DNA from: Kitasatospora humi
Lineage (GTDB): Bacteria > Actinomycetota > Actinomycetes > Streptomycetales > Streptomycetaceae
NCBI RefSeq assembly: GCF_020907985.1
Contig: NZ_JAJJPA010000016.1
Span: forward strand, 85,690 to 149,689
Reading direction: 5' to 3'
DNA length: 64,000 nt
Positions within the stretch are counted from its first letter, which is position 1. Each line of letters opens with the position of its first letter. The position numbers and the translations under genes were made by a program. This document shows positions 17,075 to 25,727 of this stretch, piece by piece. The notes below the pieces were generated by a model that searched no databases, had not been told where the DNA came from, and worked only from the letters and a program-made list of their open reading frames with translations.

Positions 17075-17314
17075 ATGGAGGGTCCGGCTCTCTCCCCGCG
17101 CGAACAGCAGCTCCTTGAGGAGATCGAGGCCGATCTGCGGACGGACTCCGTCCTGGACACCGAGCTGTCCAGCATGCGGGTCATCCGGATGCGCCGCCTG
17201 CTGAACCTGCTGACGCCATGGCGCCGCCACCGTCGGCCGCCGCGGCGCCCGGAGGTCGGCGGGCCCCCCGAGGCCGACGGCGGCCCGCCGCCGCTACCGG
17301 GGCAGCCCGCGTAG
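17075..17314 (+). CDS. Short DUF3040-like protein
   Basis: The 79-aa protein begins MEGPALSPREQQLLEEIEAD, the N-terminal signature of DUF3040 proteins, but lacks the two membrane helices those normally carry and ends in a Pro/Gly/Arg-rich tail. GAGGAGG upstream supports the ATG at 17075. It may be a shortened family member. Function unknown. Confidence 0.6.
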   Translation: MEGPALSPREQQLLEEIEADLRTDSVLDTELSSMRVIRMRRLLNLLTPWRRHRRPPRRPEVGGPPEADGGPPPLPGQPA

Positions 17315-17346
17315 ACCGGCCCCGGGGCCCGTCGCACTGCCACTGC

Positions 17347-17474
17347 GCGGACGGTCACCCATCACTGACTGCCGCTCCGCGGATGGTCACCCATCACTGC
17401 CGGCCGGTCCGCGGACGGTCACCCATCACTGACTGCCGCTCCGCGGACGGCCACCCATCACTGCCGGCCGGTCC
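17347..17474. repeat. Four tandem copies of a 32-bp repeat (two alternating variants)
   Basis: Units start at 17347, 17379, 17411 and 17443, and the first seven bases of a fifth follow at 17475. All share GGTCACCCATCACTG, with a single change in copy four. The last third alternates between ACTGCCGCTCC and CCGGCCGGTCC, giving a 64-bp higher-order unit. There are no spacers, so this is not a CRISPR array. It fills the convergent gap between the DUF3040-like gene and dodecin. Confidence 0.92.
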
Positions 17475-17513
17475 GCGGACGTCGGCCCCCGGGGGCCCGT
17501 GGCGGGCACGGCC

Positions 17514-17541
17514 GTGCCGCGCCGAGGAGTCGGCGCGGCAC
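17514..17541 (-). terminator. Perfect 12-bp stem hairpin after the dodecin gene
   Basis: GTGCCGCGCCGA at 17514-17525 pairs with TCGGCGCGGCAC at 17530-17541 around GGAG. It begins 11 bases past the dodecin stop on the reverse strand. Confidence 0.75.
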
Positions 17542-17552
17542 CCGCGGGGGTC

Positions 17553-17771
17553 TCAGCGCGGCGGGTCCTCGAGGCGGAAGCCCACCTTCACGGTCACCTG
17601 GAAGTGCTCGATCGCACCGTCCGCCACGTTGCCCCGCACCTGCGTCACCTCGAACCAGTCGACGTGGCGCAGGGTCTGCGAGGCGCGGGCGAGCGCGTTG
17701 CGGACCGCGGCGTCGGTGCCCTCGTGGGAGGAGCCGACGATCTCGGTCACCCGGTAGGTGTGCTCGGTCAT
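17553..17771 (-). CDS. Dodecin (flavin-binding dodecamer)
   Basis: A 72-aa protein with the dodecin signature: YRVTEIVGSSHEGTDAAVRNALARA, then WFEV (the Trp stacks on flavin), and VTQVRGNVADGAIEHFQVTVKVGFRLE. Dodecins store or buffer flavins, or CoA/FMN in actinomycetes, in the cytosol. It is monocistronic with a hairpin after the stop. Confidence 0.95.
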   Translation of the reverse strand: MTEHTYRVTEIVGSSHEGTDAAVRNALARASQTLRHVDWFEVTQVRGNVADGAIEHFQVTVKVGFRLEDPPR

Positions 17772-18020
17772 GGAAGCCTCCTGGGGATCCTCGGGCTGCT
17801 TTCACTCCACGGTGGCCCAAGCCGCGCCCGGCCGCGCGCCGAAGGAGCTGCCAAGGACCGAGGGAGCGAAGGCGAAGCCAACGGACCGAGGGGCCGTGCG
17901 GGTTCCCCGAGTGGCTCATCTTCACTCGAACTATTGATTGGTGAAGAACGTCCGGACGCCGCACACCGGTGCTGCCTAGCGTCGACACCGTCACGCACCG
18001 CACCTGCCCCGGGGGGACCA

Positions 18021-19862
18021 ATGGAGCACGACACCGCGCCGACCGCGGACGGCGGCTTGACGCGTCGCCGCCTGCTGGCCGGGTCCGCCGCGCTCGGCGG
18101 GGCCGCCTGGCTGCTGCACGGCGTCATCACACCCGACCGGGCGCGGGCCGACGCCGGTCCGCTGCTCCCCGCGCCACCCGCTTTCCCCGCCGGCATCGAG
18201 GTCTACCGCCAGGTCTTCGAGAACTGGGCCGGCGAGATCCACGCCGACCAGTTGTGGACCTGCGCCCCCGGCACGCCCGAGGACGTGGTCACCCTCGCCA
18301 ACTGGGCGCACGCCCAGGGCTGGCAGCTGCGCGCCCAGGGCTTCCGGCACACCTGGGCGCCGCTCACCGTCACCGACGGAACGCCCGCCGCCGCCACCGT
18401 GCTGCTGCTCGACACCACCCGCCACCTCACCGCGATCAGTCGGGCGGGCAGCACCGCGGCGCCCGCCGTCCGGGCCCAGACCGGCGCCGCCATGGAGCGG
18501 CTGCTCGCCGAACTGGCCGGCGACGGCCTCGGCATCAGCCACTGCCCGGCACCCGGCGACCTCACCCTCGGCGGGGTGCTCGCCATCGGCGGCCACGGGA
18601 CCGCGGTGCCGACCGCCGGCGAACCCCCGGCCCCCGGGCACGGATTCGGCTCGGTGAGCAATCTGGTCACCGAGCTCACCGCCGTGGTCTGGGACGCCAC
18701 CGCCGGTCGGTACGCGCTGCGCACCTTCGACCGCTCCGACCCGGACTGCGCGGCCCTGCTGGTGCACCTGGGCCGGGCGTTCGTCACCGAGGCCGTGCTG
18801 CGCGTCGGGCCGGACCAGAACCTGCGCTGCCTCAGCCGGATGGACATCCCGGTCAGCGAGCTCTTCGCCGCCCCCGGCACCGCCGGCGCCCGCACCTTCG
18901 CCGGGCTGATGGATCGGAGCGGCCGGATCGAGGCCATCTGGTTCGCCTTCACCGACTTCCCGTGGATCAAGACGTGGAGCGTCTGCCCCACCCGGCCGTT
19001 CGGCTCCCGGGCCGTGGACCAGCCCTACAACTACCCCTTCTCGGACAGCATCCCGGCTCCGGTGGCCGAACTGGCCGGCGAACTGGTCGCCGGCTCCTGG
19101 GCGTTGGCGCCGACCTTCGGCGAACTGCAGGCGCTGATCGCCCGGTTGGGCCTCACCGGGGACCTCACCGACGTGCTGCTGTCCGGCACCCTGATCCGCG
19201 ACGTGCTCACCCTGGACGTGGTCACCCACCTGCTCGCCGACGGCCTGCGCTCCGATCTCTGGGGCCCGTCCCGCACCGTGCTGCAGTACGTCCGCCCGAC
19301 CACCCTGCGGGTCACCGCCAACGGTTACGCGGTACTGGCCCGGCGTGCGGACGTCCAGTGGGTGGTCAGCCAGGTCACCGGCGCGTACCAGCGGCTGCTG
19401 ACGCAGTACCAGGACCGCGGGCAGTTCCCGGTCAACGGCGCCGTGGAGATCCGGGTGACCGGCCTGGAGGACCCTTCGGCCAGCGGGGTCCCCGGTGCCC
19501 AGCCGCCGCTGCTCTCGGCGATCCGGGCCCGCCCCGACCACCCCGAGTGGGACGTGGCGGTCTGGTTCGACGTGCTCACCCTGCCCGGCACGCCCGGACT
19601 GCACCAGTTCGGGCGTGACCTGGAGCAGTTCCTGATCGCCACCTTCGACGGCACCCGGGCCGGCCTGCGGGTCGAGTGGTCCAAGGGCTGGGCCTACACT
19701 GCCGACGCCACCTGGGCCGATCCCGAGGTGCTCGGCCGGGTGATCCCCGACAGCCTGCGGGCCGGCGGCGGCCCCGGCTGGGACGCCGCCGTCGCCACGC
19801 TCGACCGCCACGACCCCCACCACGTGTTCAGCAACCCGTTCCTCGATCGACTGCTCCGGTAG
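18021..19862 (+). CDS. Tat-exported FAD-linked oxidase of the VAO / type II cholesterol oxidase family
   Basis: A 613-aa secreted flavoenzyme. The N-terminus has a twin-arginine signal (LTRRRLLAGSAALGGAAWLL) with an Ala-rich cleavage region. The FAD_binding_4 domain follows (AQGFRHTWAPLTVTDG, then GDLTLGGVLAIGGHGTAVP), and the C-terminal half resembles the substrate-binding domain of Brevibacterium-type cholesterol oxidase (YLxxxSYxLxA-like elements are not certain). It would oxidise an alcohol with oxygen and release hydrogen peroxide. Substrate not proven. The 249 bases upstream hold no other gene. Confidence 0.82.
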   Translation: MEHDTAPTADGGLTRRRLLAGSAALGGAAWLLHGVITPDRARADAGPLLPAPPAFPAGIEVYRQVFENWAGEIHADQLWTCAPGTPEDVVTLANWAHAQGWQLRAQGFRHTWAPLTVTDGTPAAATVLLLDTTRHLTAISRAGSTAAPAVRAQTGAAMERLLAELAGDGLGISHCPAPGDLTLGGVLAIGGHGTAVPTAGEPPAPGHGFGSVSNLVTELTAVVWDATAGRYALRTFDRSDPDCAALLVHLGRAFVTEAVLRVGPDQNLRCLSRMDIPVSELFAAPGTAGARTFAGLMDRSGRIEAIWFAFTDFPWIKTWSVCPTRPFGSRAVDQPYNYPFSDSIPAPVAELAGELVAGSWALAPTFGELQALIARLGLTGDLTDVLLSGTLIRDVLTLDVVTHLLADGLRSDLWGPSRTVLQYVRPTTLRVTANGYAVLARRADVQWVVSQVTGAYQRLLTQYQDRGQFPVNGAVEIRVTGLEDPSASGVPGAQPPLLSAIRARPDHPEWDVAVWFDVLTLPGTPGLHQFGRDLEQFLIATFDGTRAGLRVEWSKGWAYTADATWADPEVLGRVIPDSLRAGGGPGWDAAVATLDRHDPHHVFSNPFLDRLLR

Positions 19863-19969
19863 GCGGCGGTCCGCCGGCGGTGCAGGCCGGCAACGGTGGT
19901 CACCCACACGGCCCAGCACCGGGAAATACCGCGGCGCCCCGGGGAGCTGTGATCCGTGGAGGTGGAGTC

Positions 19970-21403
19970 ATGAGTACCCAGCAGGGTGAGTCCCGAATCG
20001 AGCACGACTCGGCGGGGGAGTACCGGATCGAGCACGACTCGATGGGGGAGGTGCGGGTCCCGGCCGGTGCCAAGTGGCAGGCGCAGACCCAGCGCGCGGT
20101 GGAGAACTTCCCGGTGTCGGGCCTGCGGCTGAACCGGGCCCACATCGAGGCCCTGGCCCGGATCAAGGCGGCGGCGGCCAAGGTCAACGGTGCGCTGGGG
20201 ATCCTGGACGCCCCGGTGGCCGAGGCCATCCAGCAGGCCGCCGCCGAGGTGGCCGACGGGCGGTGGGACGACCAGTTCCCGGTCGACGTCTTCCAGACCG
20301 GCTCCGGTACCTCGTCCAACATGAACGCCAACGAGGTGATCGCCACCCTGGCCGGTGAGCGGCTGGGGCGTCCGGTGCACCCCAACGACGAGGTCAACGC
20401 CAGCCAGTCAAGCAACGACGTGTTCCCCTCCTCGATCCATGTGGCCGCCACCGCCGCCGTCACCGCGGACCTGCTGCCGGCGCTGGCCCGGCTGGAGGCG
20501 GCGCTCACGGGCAAGGCCGAGGAGTTCGCCGACGTGGTCAAGGCCGGCCGGACGCACCTGATGGACGCCACCCCGGTCACCCTCGGCCAGGAGTTCGGCG
20601 GTTACGCGGCCCAGATCGCCTACGGCCAGGAGCGGCTGCGCGCCGCCCTGCCCCGGGTGGCCGAGTTGCCCCTGGGCGGTACGGCGGTCGGCACCGGCAT
20701 CAACACCCCGCCGGGCTTCTCCGCCGCCGTGATCGCGGAGCTGGCCGGCAGCACGGGCCTGCCACTGACCGAAGCGCGGAACCACTTCGAGGCGCAGGGC
20801 GCACGGGACGGCCTGGTCGAGCTGAGCGGCCAGCTGCGGACCATCGCGGTCGGCCTCACCAAGATCGTCAACGACCTGCGCTGGATGTCGTCCGGTCCGC
20901 GCACCGGCCTGGCCGAGATCAACCTGCCCGATCTGCAGCCGGGTTCGTCGATCATGCCGGGCAAGGTCAATCCGGTGGTCCCCGAGGTGGTGGCCATGGT
21001 GGCGGCCCAGGTCGTGGGCAATGACGCGACCGTGGGCATGGCCGGCGCGAGCGGCAGCTTCGAGCTCAACGTGATGCTCCCGGTGATCGCCCGCAACGTG
21101 CTGGAGTCGATCCAACTGCTCGCCTCGGCCGCCCGGTTGCTGGCCGACCGCACCGTCGGCGGGATCACCGCCAACGTCGAGCGGGCCCGTGAGTACGCCG
21201 AGTCCTCGCCGTCCATCGTGACCCCGCTCAACCGCTACCTCGGCTATGAGGAGGCCGCCAAGGTGGCCAAGCAGTCGCTCGCCGAGGGCAAGACCATCCG
21301 TCAGGTGGTCGTGGAGCGCGGCTACCTGTCGCGAGGGCTGCTCACCGAGCAGCAGTTGGACGAGGCGCTGGACGTGCTGGGGATGACCATGACCAGGCCG
21401 TAG
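19970..21403 (+). CDS. fumC: Class II fumarate hydratase
   Basis: This 477-aa cytosolic TCA enzyme interconverts fumarate and malate. The family signature GSSIMPGKVNP is present, along with GSGTSSNMNANEV, the catalytic-loop Ser region and AGRTHLMDATPVTLGQE. The start at 19970 has GGAGGTGGAG upstream. The N-terminus carries an in-frame duplication: RIEHDSAGE is followed by RIEHDSMGE, whereas family members have one copy. Aspartase is a relative, but the sequence favours fumarase. It is separated by 107 bases from the oxidase gene. Confidence 0.92.
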   Translation: MSTQQGESRIEHDSAGEYRIEHDSMGEVRVPAGAKWQAQTQRAVENFPVSGLRLNRAHIEALARIKAAAAKVNGALGILDAPVAEAIQQAAAEVADGRWDDQFPVDVFQTGSGTSSNMNANEVIATLAGERLGRPVHPNDEVNASQSSNDVFPSSIHVAATAAVTADLLPALARLEAALTGKAEEFADVVKAGRTHLMDATPVTLGQEFGGYAAQIAYGQERLRAALPRVAELPLGGTAVGTGINTPPGFSAAVIAELAGSTGLPLTEARNHFEAQGARDGLVELSGQLRTIAVGLTKIVNDLRWMSSGPRTGLAEINLPDLQPGSSIMPGKVNPVVPEVVAMVAAQVVGNDATVGMAGASGSFELNVMLPVIARNVLESIQLLASAARLLADRTVGGITANVERAREYAESSPSIVTPLNRYLGYEEAAKVAKQSLAEGKTIRQVVVERGYLSRGLLTEQQLDEALDVLGMTMTRP

Positions 21404-21543
21404 CGCCACCGGGACACGAGCGCGGTGCCGGCCCACGGCGCAGCGCGGCGCTCGCCGGGCGCATCCGTGCGACGTGGGCGTGCTCCGGGTACGGTCGGAC
21501 CAGGCCGGGCAGGTCGGTGCTCGGCAGCGAGGAGGCGGGTGCG

Positions 21544-22338
21544 ATGACCGAGCCGGCGGCGGCGAAGGGGGCTGTGGTGCGGTGCGTGCCGGCCCTGCCC
21601 AGCTGGGTGAGCCTGACGGTCAGCGACCTGGACGGCGCCATGGCTTTCTACGGCGAGTTGCTCGGCTGGACCTTCAGTCGCGGTCCGGACCGCTGGGGCC
21701 CCTATGTCCGAGCGTTGGCCGGAGGCGTCGCGGTGGCCGGCATGAGCGCCTCCGAGCTGTACCTGCCGGTCGCCTGGACAACCTTCTTCGGCACCGAGGA
21801 CGCCGACGCCGTCTCCGAGCGGATCCAGGCCCGTGGTGGCACGGTGGCGATCGGCCCGCTGGGGTTCGACGCCGGGCGGATGCTGATCGCCTCCGACCGG
21901 TCCGGCGCCCCCTTCGGCGTCTGGGAGGGCGACACCACCACCGGAGCCGTCCTCAGCTCGCTGGCCGGTGGACCGGTCTGGATCGAGCTGCGCACCAAGG
22001 ACGCCTTCGACTCCGCGCTCTACTACGGGGAGGTGTTCGGCTGGGACGACCGCAAGTCGGGCGTCTTCGACGTGCGCTGGGAGCACGAGCGGGTGGTGCT
22101 GCGCTCCACCGAGCGGAGCGTGGCAGCCCTGGTGACGGCGACCGACCCGGAGGCCCGGCCCAGCTGGAACGTCTACTTCTCGGTGGCCGACGCCGATGAA
22201 TCGGCGGAGTTGGCCGAGCGGCTGGGCGCCGATGTGCTGGGCGAGGTCAAGGACAGCCCGTACGGGCGGTGGGCCGATCTGCGCGACCCGCAGGGCGGCC
22301 GGTTCTGCGTCCAGGGCCCGCGGCCCGAGGACGACTGA
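21544..22338 (+). CDS. Two-domain VOC (glyoxalase-fold) protein
   Basis: The 264-aa protein has two VOC modules: residues about 15-125 (PSWVSLTVSDLDGAMAFYGELLGW) and about 140-260 (GPVWIELRTKDAFDSALYYGEVFGW). It resembles the CFP30B-like actinobacterial family. The canonical metal His/Glu ligands are not clearly conserved, so the activity is unknown. The ATG at 21544 is preceded by GGAGG. Confidence 0.85.
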   Translation: MTEPAAAKGAVVRCVPALPSWVSLTVSDLDGAMAFYGELLGWTFSRGPDRWGPYVRALAGGVAVAGMSASELYLPVAWTTFFGTEDADAVSERIQARGGTVAIGPLGFDAGRMLIASDRSGAPFGVWEGDTTTGAVLSSLAGGPVWIELRTKDAFDSALYYGEVFGWDDRKSGVFDVRWEHERVVLRSTERSVAALVTATDPEARPSWNVYFSVADADESAELAERLGADVLGEVKDSPYGRWADLRDPQGGRFCVQGPRPEDD

Positions 22339-22367
22339 CGCACGGCACCGGCGGTCGGGCCCGTCCG

Positions 22368-22652
22368 TCACTCCCGGTCCACGACCGCCCCGCAGCGCCG
22401 GCAGACGGTCGGCGGCCGCTGCTCGGCCAGCGCCCCGCACTCCGCGCAGACCAGGTGGAGCAGGCAGGCGCTCTCGCCGCCCACCCGCTCCGGCTCGGCC
22501 GGCTCGCCCACCCGCTCCGGCTCGGCCAGCTCGCGCGGCCGCTCCGGCTCGGCCGGCTCGCGCGGCTGCTCGAGCTCCGCTGGCTCTGCCGCCTTGACCG
22601 GGTCCGGGTCGGCCGACGGGTGCGTTTCACCCCTGGAGTTCGGATCTGCCAT
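22368..22652 (-). CDS. Small acidic-repeat protein with C-terminal zinc ribbon
   Basis: The 94-aa protein has a repetitive acidic N-terminal half (units like EPAEPERPREL and EPAEPERVG) and a C-terminal Cys4 motif: CAECGALAEQRPPTVCRRCG. The zinc ribbon suggests nucleic-acid or protein binding. The repeat is visible in the DNA as near-identical 27-30-base units between about 22485 and 22575. It is convergent with the VOC gene, 29 bases from its stop. The Shine-Dalgarno is weak. Confidence 0.6.
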   Translation of the reverse strand: MADPNSRGETHPSADPDPVKAAEPAELEQPREPAEPERPRELAEPERVGEPAEPERVGGESACLLHLVCAECGALAEQRPPTVCRRCGAVVDRE

Positions 22653-22768
22653 AGCCCGAGGCTACTTGTCCGCTATCCGAGCGAACCATTCGGCGGGCTC
22701 GTTTGATCACCAAGCCCCCGGGTACCGCTGGCTGCTAGCTGCAGGAATCCCGAGCCGAGGAGGTCACG

Positions 22769-22909
22769 ATGGAACGCGAGATCAACACCCCGGGCGAGCC
22801 CCCCACACACGCCGAGCAGGCGCAGCGCCGATTGCTGGAGGAAGAGGCGGCGGCCGACTCCTTCGAGCACAGCGACGTCGAGTGGTACGCCGTACTGGGC
22901 GAGGACTGA
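22769..22909 (+). CDS. 46-aa acidic protein, unknown function
   Basis: The ATG at 22769 has GGAGG at -8 and begins MEREINTPGEPPTHAEQAQR; the product ends EWYAVLGED. It is Glu-rich, with one predicted helix, and no membrane segment or Cys. It has no recognised family. The ribosome binding site and codon bias support it as a real gene. It is convergent with the dehydrogenase gene. Confidence 0.6.
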   Translation: MEREINTPGEPPTHAEQAQRRLLEEEAAADSFEHSDVEWYAVLGED

Positions 22910-23011
22910 GGCCAGGCCGCACGGGACCGGCCGGACCGTGAGGGCCGCCCCCTCGTGGGCCGGACCGTGCGCCCCGCCCAGCCTCCCGACCCGGCCCGGA
23001 TCTCGGGCCGC

Positions 23012-24400
23012 TCAGGCGATCCAGACCGTGGTCGCGTTGCAGAACTCCCGGATGCCGTGCCCGGACAGCTCGCGCCCGTAGCCCGAGCGGCGCACCCCGC
23101 CGAAGGGCAGTGCCGGGTGCGAGGCGGTCATCCCGTTGAAGTAGACCGCGCCGGCCTGGATGTCGCGGACGAACCGCTCCTGCTCCTCGGGTTCGGTGGT
23201 CCACACATTGGAGCTGAGACCGAACGGAGAGTCGTTGGCAAGTTCCAGGGCGTGGTCCAGGCTCTCCGCCCGGTACAGCGCGGCGACCGGGCCGAACGCC
23301 TCCTCGCGGTGGATCCGCATCCGTCCGGTGATCCCGCTGAGCACGGTCGGCGGATACCACCAGCCCTCGCCGAGCTCGGCCGGTACCTCCACCTGGCACT
23401 CCACCCGCGCGCCGAGCGCCTGTGCGTCGGCCACCAACTCGCCCAGGTCATCGCGGCCCTGGGCGGTGGCCAACGGCCCGATGTCGGTGGACTCCTGCAT
23501 CGGATCGCCGATCCGCAGCGCCGCGATCCGCTCCACGAAGGCGGTGCGGAACTCGTCATAGACCTGCTCGTGCACGATGAACCGCTTGGCGGCGATGCAC
23601 GACTGCCCGTTGTTCTGCACCCGGGCGGTGACGGCGATCCGGGCCGCCTCGGCGATGTCGGCCGAGGGCAGCACCACGAACGGGTCGCTGCCGCCCAGCT
23701 CCAGCACCGTCTTCTTGACCTCGTCGCCGGCCACCGACGCCACCGACCGTCCGGCCCCTTCGCTGCCGGTCAGGGTGGCCGCCGCCACCCGGGGGTCGCG
23801 CAGCACGTCGGCGACGGCGGCGGAGGAGATCAGCAGGGTCTGGAAGCAGCCCTCGGGGAAGCCCGCGCCGCGGAACAGGTCCTCCAGGTAGAGGGCGGTC
23901 TGCGGCACGTTGGAGGCGTGCTTGAGCAGGCCGACGTTGCCGGCCATCAGCGCCGGCGCGGCGAACCTGATCACCTGCCAGAGCGGGAAGTTCCACGGCA
24001 TCACGGCCAGCACCACGCCCAGCGGGCGGTACCGGACCAGCGCGCGGGAGGCTCCGGCGTCGGTCACATCGACCGGCGCCGGGTGCTCGTCGGCGAGCAG
24101 CGCGGGCGCGCGGTCCGCGTACCAGCGCATCGCCTTCGCGCACTTGGCCGCCTCGGCGCGGGCCGCGGTGAGCGTCTTGCCCATCTCGGTGGTCATCAGG
24201 CGGGCGATGGTCGCCCGGTCGGCGTCCAGCAGTTCGGCGGCCCGGTGCATCAGCTGGCCCCGCCGCGCGAAGTCCGTCAACCGGTACTGCGCGAAGGCCT
24301 GCTCGGCGCGGACCAGGCGCTCCTCGACGGCGGCCGCCGAGTAGGGCTCGAACGTTCGCAGGGTCTGCCCGGTCGCCGGATTCACGGTCGCGATGGCCAT
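23012..24400 (-). CDS. NAD(P)-dependent aldehyde dehydrogenase, succinate-semialdehyde type
   Basis: A 462-aa cytosolic ALDH. The nucleotide-binding region shows VMPWNFPLWQVIRFAAPALM; the general base is in LELGGSDPFVVL and the catalytic Cys in NNGQSCIAAKRFIVH. The overall pattern is that of GabD-like succinate-semialdehyde dehydrogenases. The ATG at 24400 follows GAGGAGG. It is divergent from the DNA glycosylase gene across 140 bases. Substrate is inferred from family resemblance. Confidence 0.88.
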   Translation of the reverse strand: MAIATVNPATGQTLRTFEPYSAAAVEERLVRAEQAFAQYRLTDFARRGQLMHRAAELLDADRATIARLMTTEMGKTLTAARAEAAKCAKAMRWYADRAPALLADEHPAPVDVTDAGASRALVRYRPLGVVLAVMPWNFPLWQVIRFAAPALMAGNVGLLKHASNVPQTALYLEDLFRGAGFPEGCFQTLLISSAAVADVLRDPRVAAATLTGSEGAGRSVASVAGDEVKKTVLELGGSDPFVVLPSADIAEAARIAVTARVQNNGQSCIAAKRFIVHEQVYDEFRTAFVERIAALRIGDPMQESTDIGPLATAQGRDDLGELVADAQALGARVECQVEVPAELGEGWWYPPTVLSGITGRMRIHREEAFGPVAALYRAESLDHALELANDSPFGLSSNVWTTEPEEQERFVRDIQAGAVYFNGMTASHPALPFGGVRRSGYGRELSGHGIREFCNATTVWIA

Positions 24401-24540
24401 CGGTCGCCTCCTCGACAGACGGGAAGTGCCGCCGCGGGTGCCCGGCACTGCCGCTGACCCTAGGGGCAACACCTCGTCCGGGTCCGGTGCGACAGGCGGC
24501 GCGCACCGGTGGTTGCGCCGGCTGGGTGCATGCTGGGGGC

Positions 24541-25338
24541 ATGCCCGAGGGTGACACCGTGTTCCGGACCGCCGCGCAGCTGCACCAGGCGCTGGGCGGG
24601 CGGGTGCTGACCGCCGCCGACCTGCGCGTGCCCGCATATGCCACCGCGCGACTGACGGGGCGTCGGGTGCTGGAGGTGTGTCCGCGCGGCAAGCATCTGC
24701 TCATCCGGCTGGAGGGCGGGCTGACGCTGCACACCCATCTGCGGATGGACGGCCGGTGGCAGGTCTATCGGACCGGGGAGCGGTGGACAGGCGGGCCGGG
24801 GCACCAGATCCGGGCGGTGCTGGGCAATGCCGAGCGGACGGCGGTCGGGTACCGGCTGCCGGTGGTGGAGCTGCTACCGACCGGGGCGGAGGCCGACGTG
24901 GTCGGGCACCTCGGGCCGGACCTGCTGGGGCCCGACTGGTCGGCCGAGGAGGCGCTGCGTCGGCTGAGCACCGCGCCGCAGCGCCCGACCGGGGAGGCGT
25001 TGCTCGATCAGCGCAACCTGGCGGGGATCGGCAACGTGTACGCCAATGAGCTGTGCTTCATGGCGGGCGTCACGCCCTGGACGCCGTTCGGTGAGCTTCC
25101 GGCGCCGGAGCGGGTGCTCGCCAAGGCGCAGCGTCTGCTCTACGCCAATCGGATGCGCCCGGGGCATCCGACCACGGGTGAGTTGCGGCAAGACCGCAGC
25201 CACTGGGTCTACGGGCGGGCGGGGCGGCCGTGCCGGCGTTGCGGTGCGGCGATCCGCACCGCGGTGCAGGGTGTGGCGCCGCAGCAGCGGGTGGCGTTCT
25301 GGTGCCCCGGGTGCCAGCGCGGGCCGGGGCCCGAGTAG
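24541..25338 (+). CDS. Fpg/Nei family DNA glycosylase (Nei2-like)
   Basis: A 265-aa base-excision repair enzyme. It begins MPEGDTVFRTAAQL (catalytic Pro2 and Glu3 after Met removal), contains the Nei-type THLRMDGRW segment, an H2TH region (LLDQRNLAGIGNVYANELC) and a C-terminal zinc finger CRRCGAAI...FWCPGC. It would remove oxidised pyrimidines or purines and cut at the abasic site. Its last 76 bases lie inside a 121-bp direct repeat whose second copy is 6.8 kb away, and the gene itself is intact. Confidence 0.92.
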   Translation: MPEGDTVFRTAAQLHQALGGRVLTAADLRVPAYATARLTGRRVLEVCPRGKHLLIRLEGGLTLHTHLRMDGRWQVYRTGERWTGGPGHQIRAVLGNAERTAVGYRLPVVELLPTGAEADVVGHLGPDLLGPDWSAEEALRRLSTAPQRPTGEALLDQRNLAGIGNVYANELCFMAGVTPWTPFGELPAPERVLAKAQRLLYANRMRPGHPTTGELRQDRSHWVYGRAGRPCRRCGAAIRTAVQGVAPQQRVAFWCPGCQRGPGPE

Positions 25339-25383
25339 CCCGGGGCGGCTCAGGTCGGGGAGCCGGCCGCGGCGCCGGTGGCC
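25263..25383. repeat. 121-bp direct repeat, left copy
   Basis: Matches 32051-32171 at 118 of 121 positions; the differences are at 25316, 25339 and 25346. It contains the last 76 bases of nei, an 11-base gap and a 34-base copy of the 3' end of the VOC gene that really sits at 32138. The left copy therefore has an intact nei end and a cut VOC tail. Confidence 0.97.
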
Positions 25384-25727
25384 GGCGACTGGCTGGACGA
25401 CACCTTGGCGACTCCGGCCGCTGAACCTCTGAGCCGGGACCACCACCCTGGCCGGCTGCCGGCGCGGCGGGCGACCGGCCAGGTGCGCCCGGTCATCGCA
25501 GCCGTCCCGGGGCGGTGCCGCTGCCGTCCCAGGCGGCGTTCTACGGCCGGTCGACCCGCTCGCGGTGGTCGGCACACCTGTCGGGGCGGTCACGCCACGA
25601 CGGCAGACGGCGAACGGGCCCCGGGCCCGTTCGTCCCGAGCGGTGGGCGCGACGCACCGACCACCTTGCGGGCTTCCCTCACCCGGCCGGTTCCCGGACC
25701 CGATGGTCACCGAGGCCAGCCCGGCGA
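25384..25727. other. Left edge of the island, no gene seen
   Basis: 344 bases between the left repeat and the stop of the sulfite-oxidase-like gene. Apart from the palindrome at 25611-25633 nothing is recognisable. It may hold degraded sequence from the insertion event. Confidence 0.55.
25611..25633 (-). terminator. Palindromic hairpin, 11-bp arms
   Basis: CGAACGGGCCC and GGGCCCGTTCG flank a single base, 94 bases past the stop of the sulfite-oxidase-like gene on the reverse strand. Possible terminator. Confidence 0.5.

Noticed and set aside
17347..17474. CRISPR array
   Set aside because: The units are directly adjacent with no unique spacers and no cas genes are nearby.
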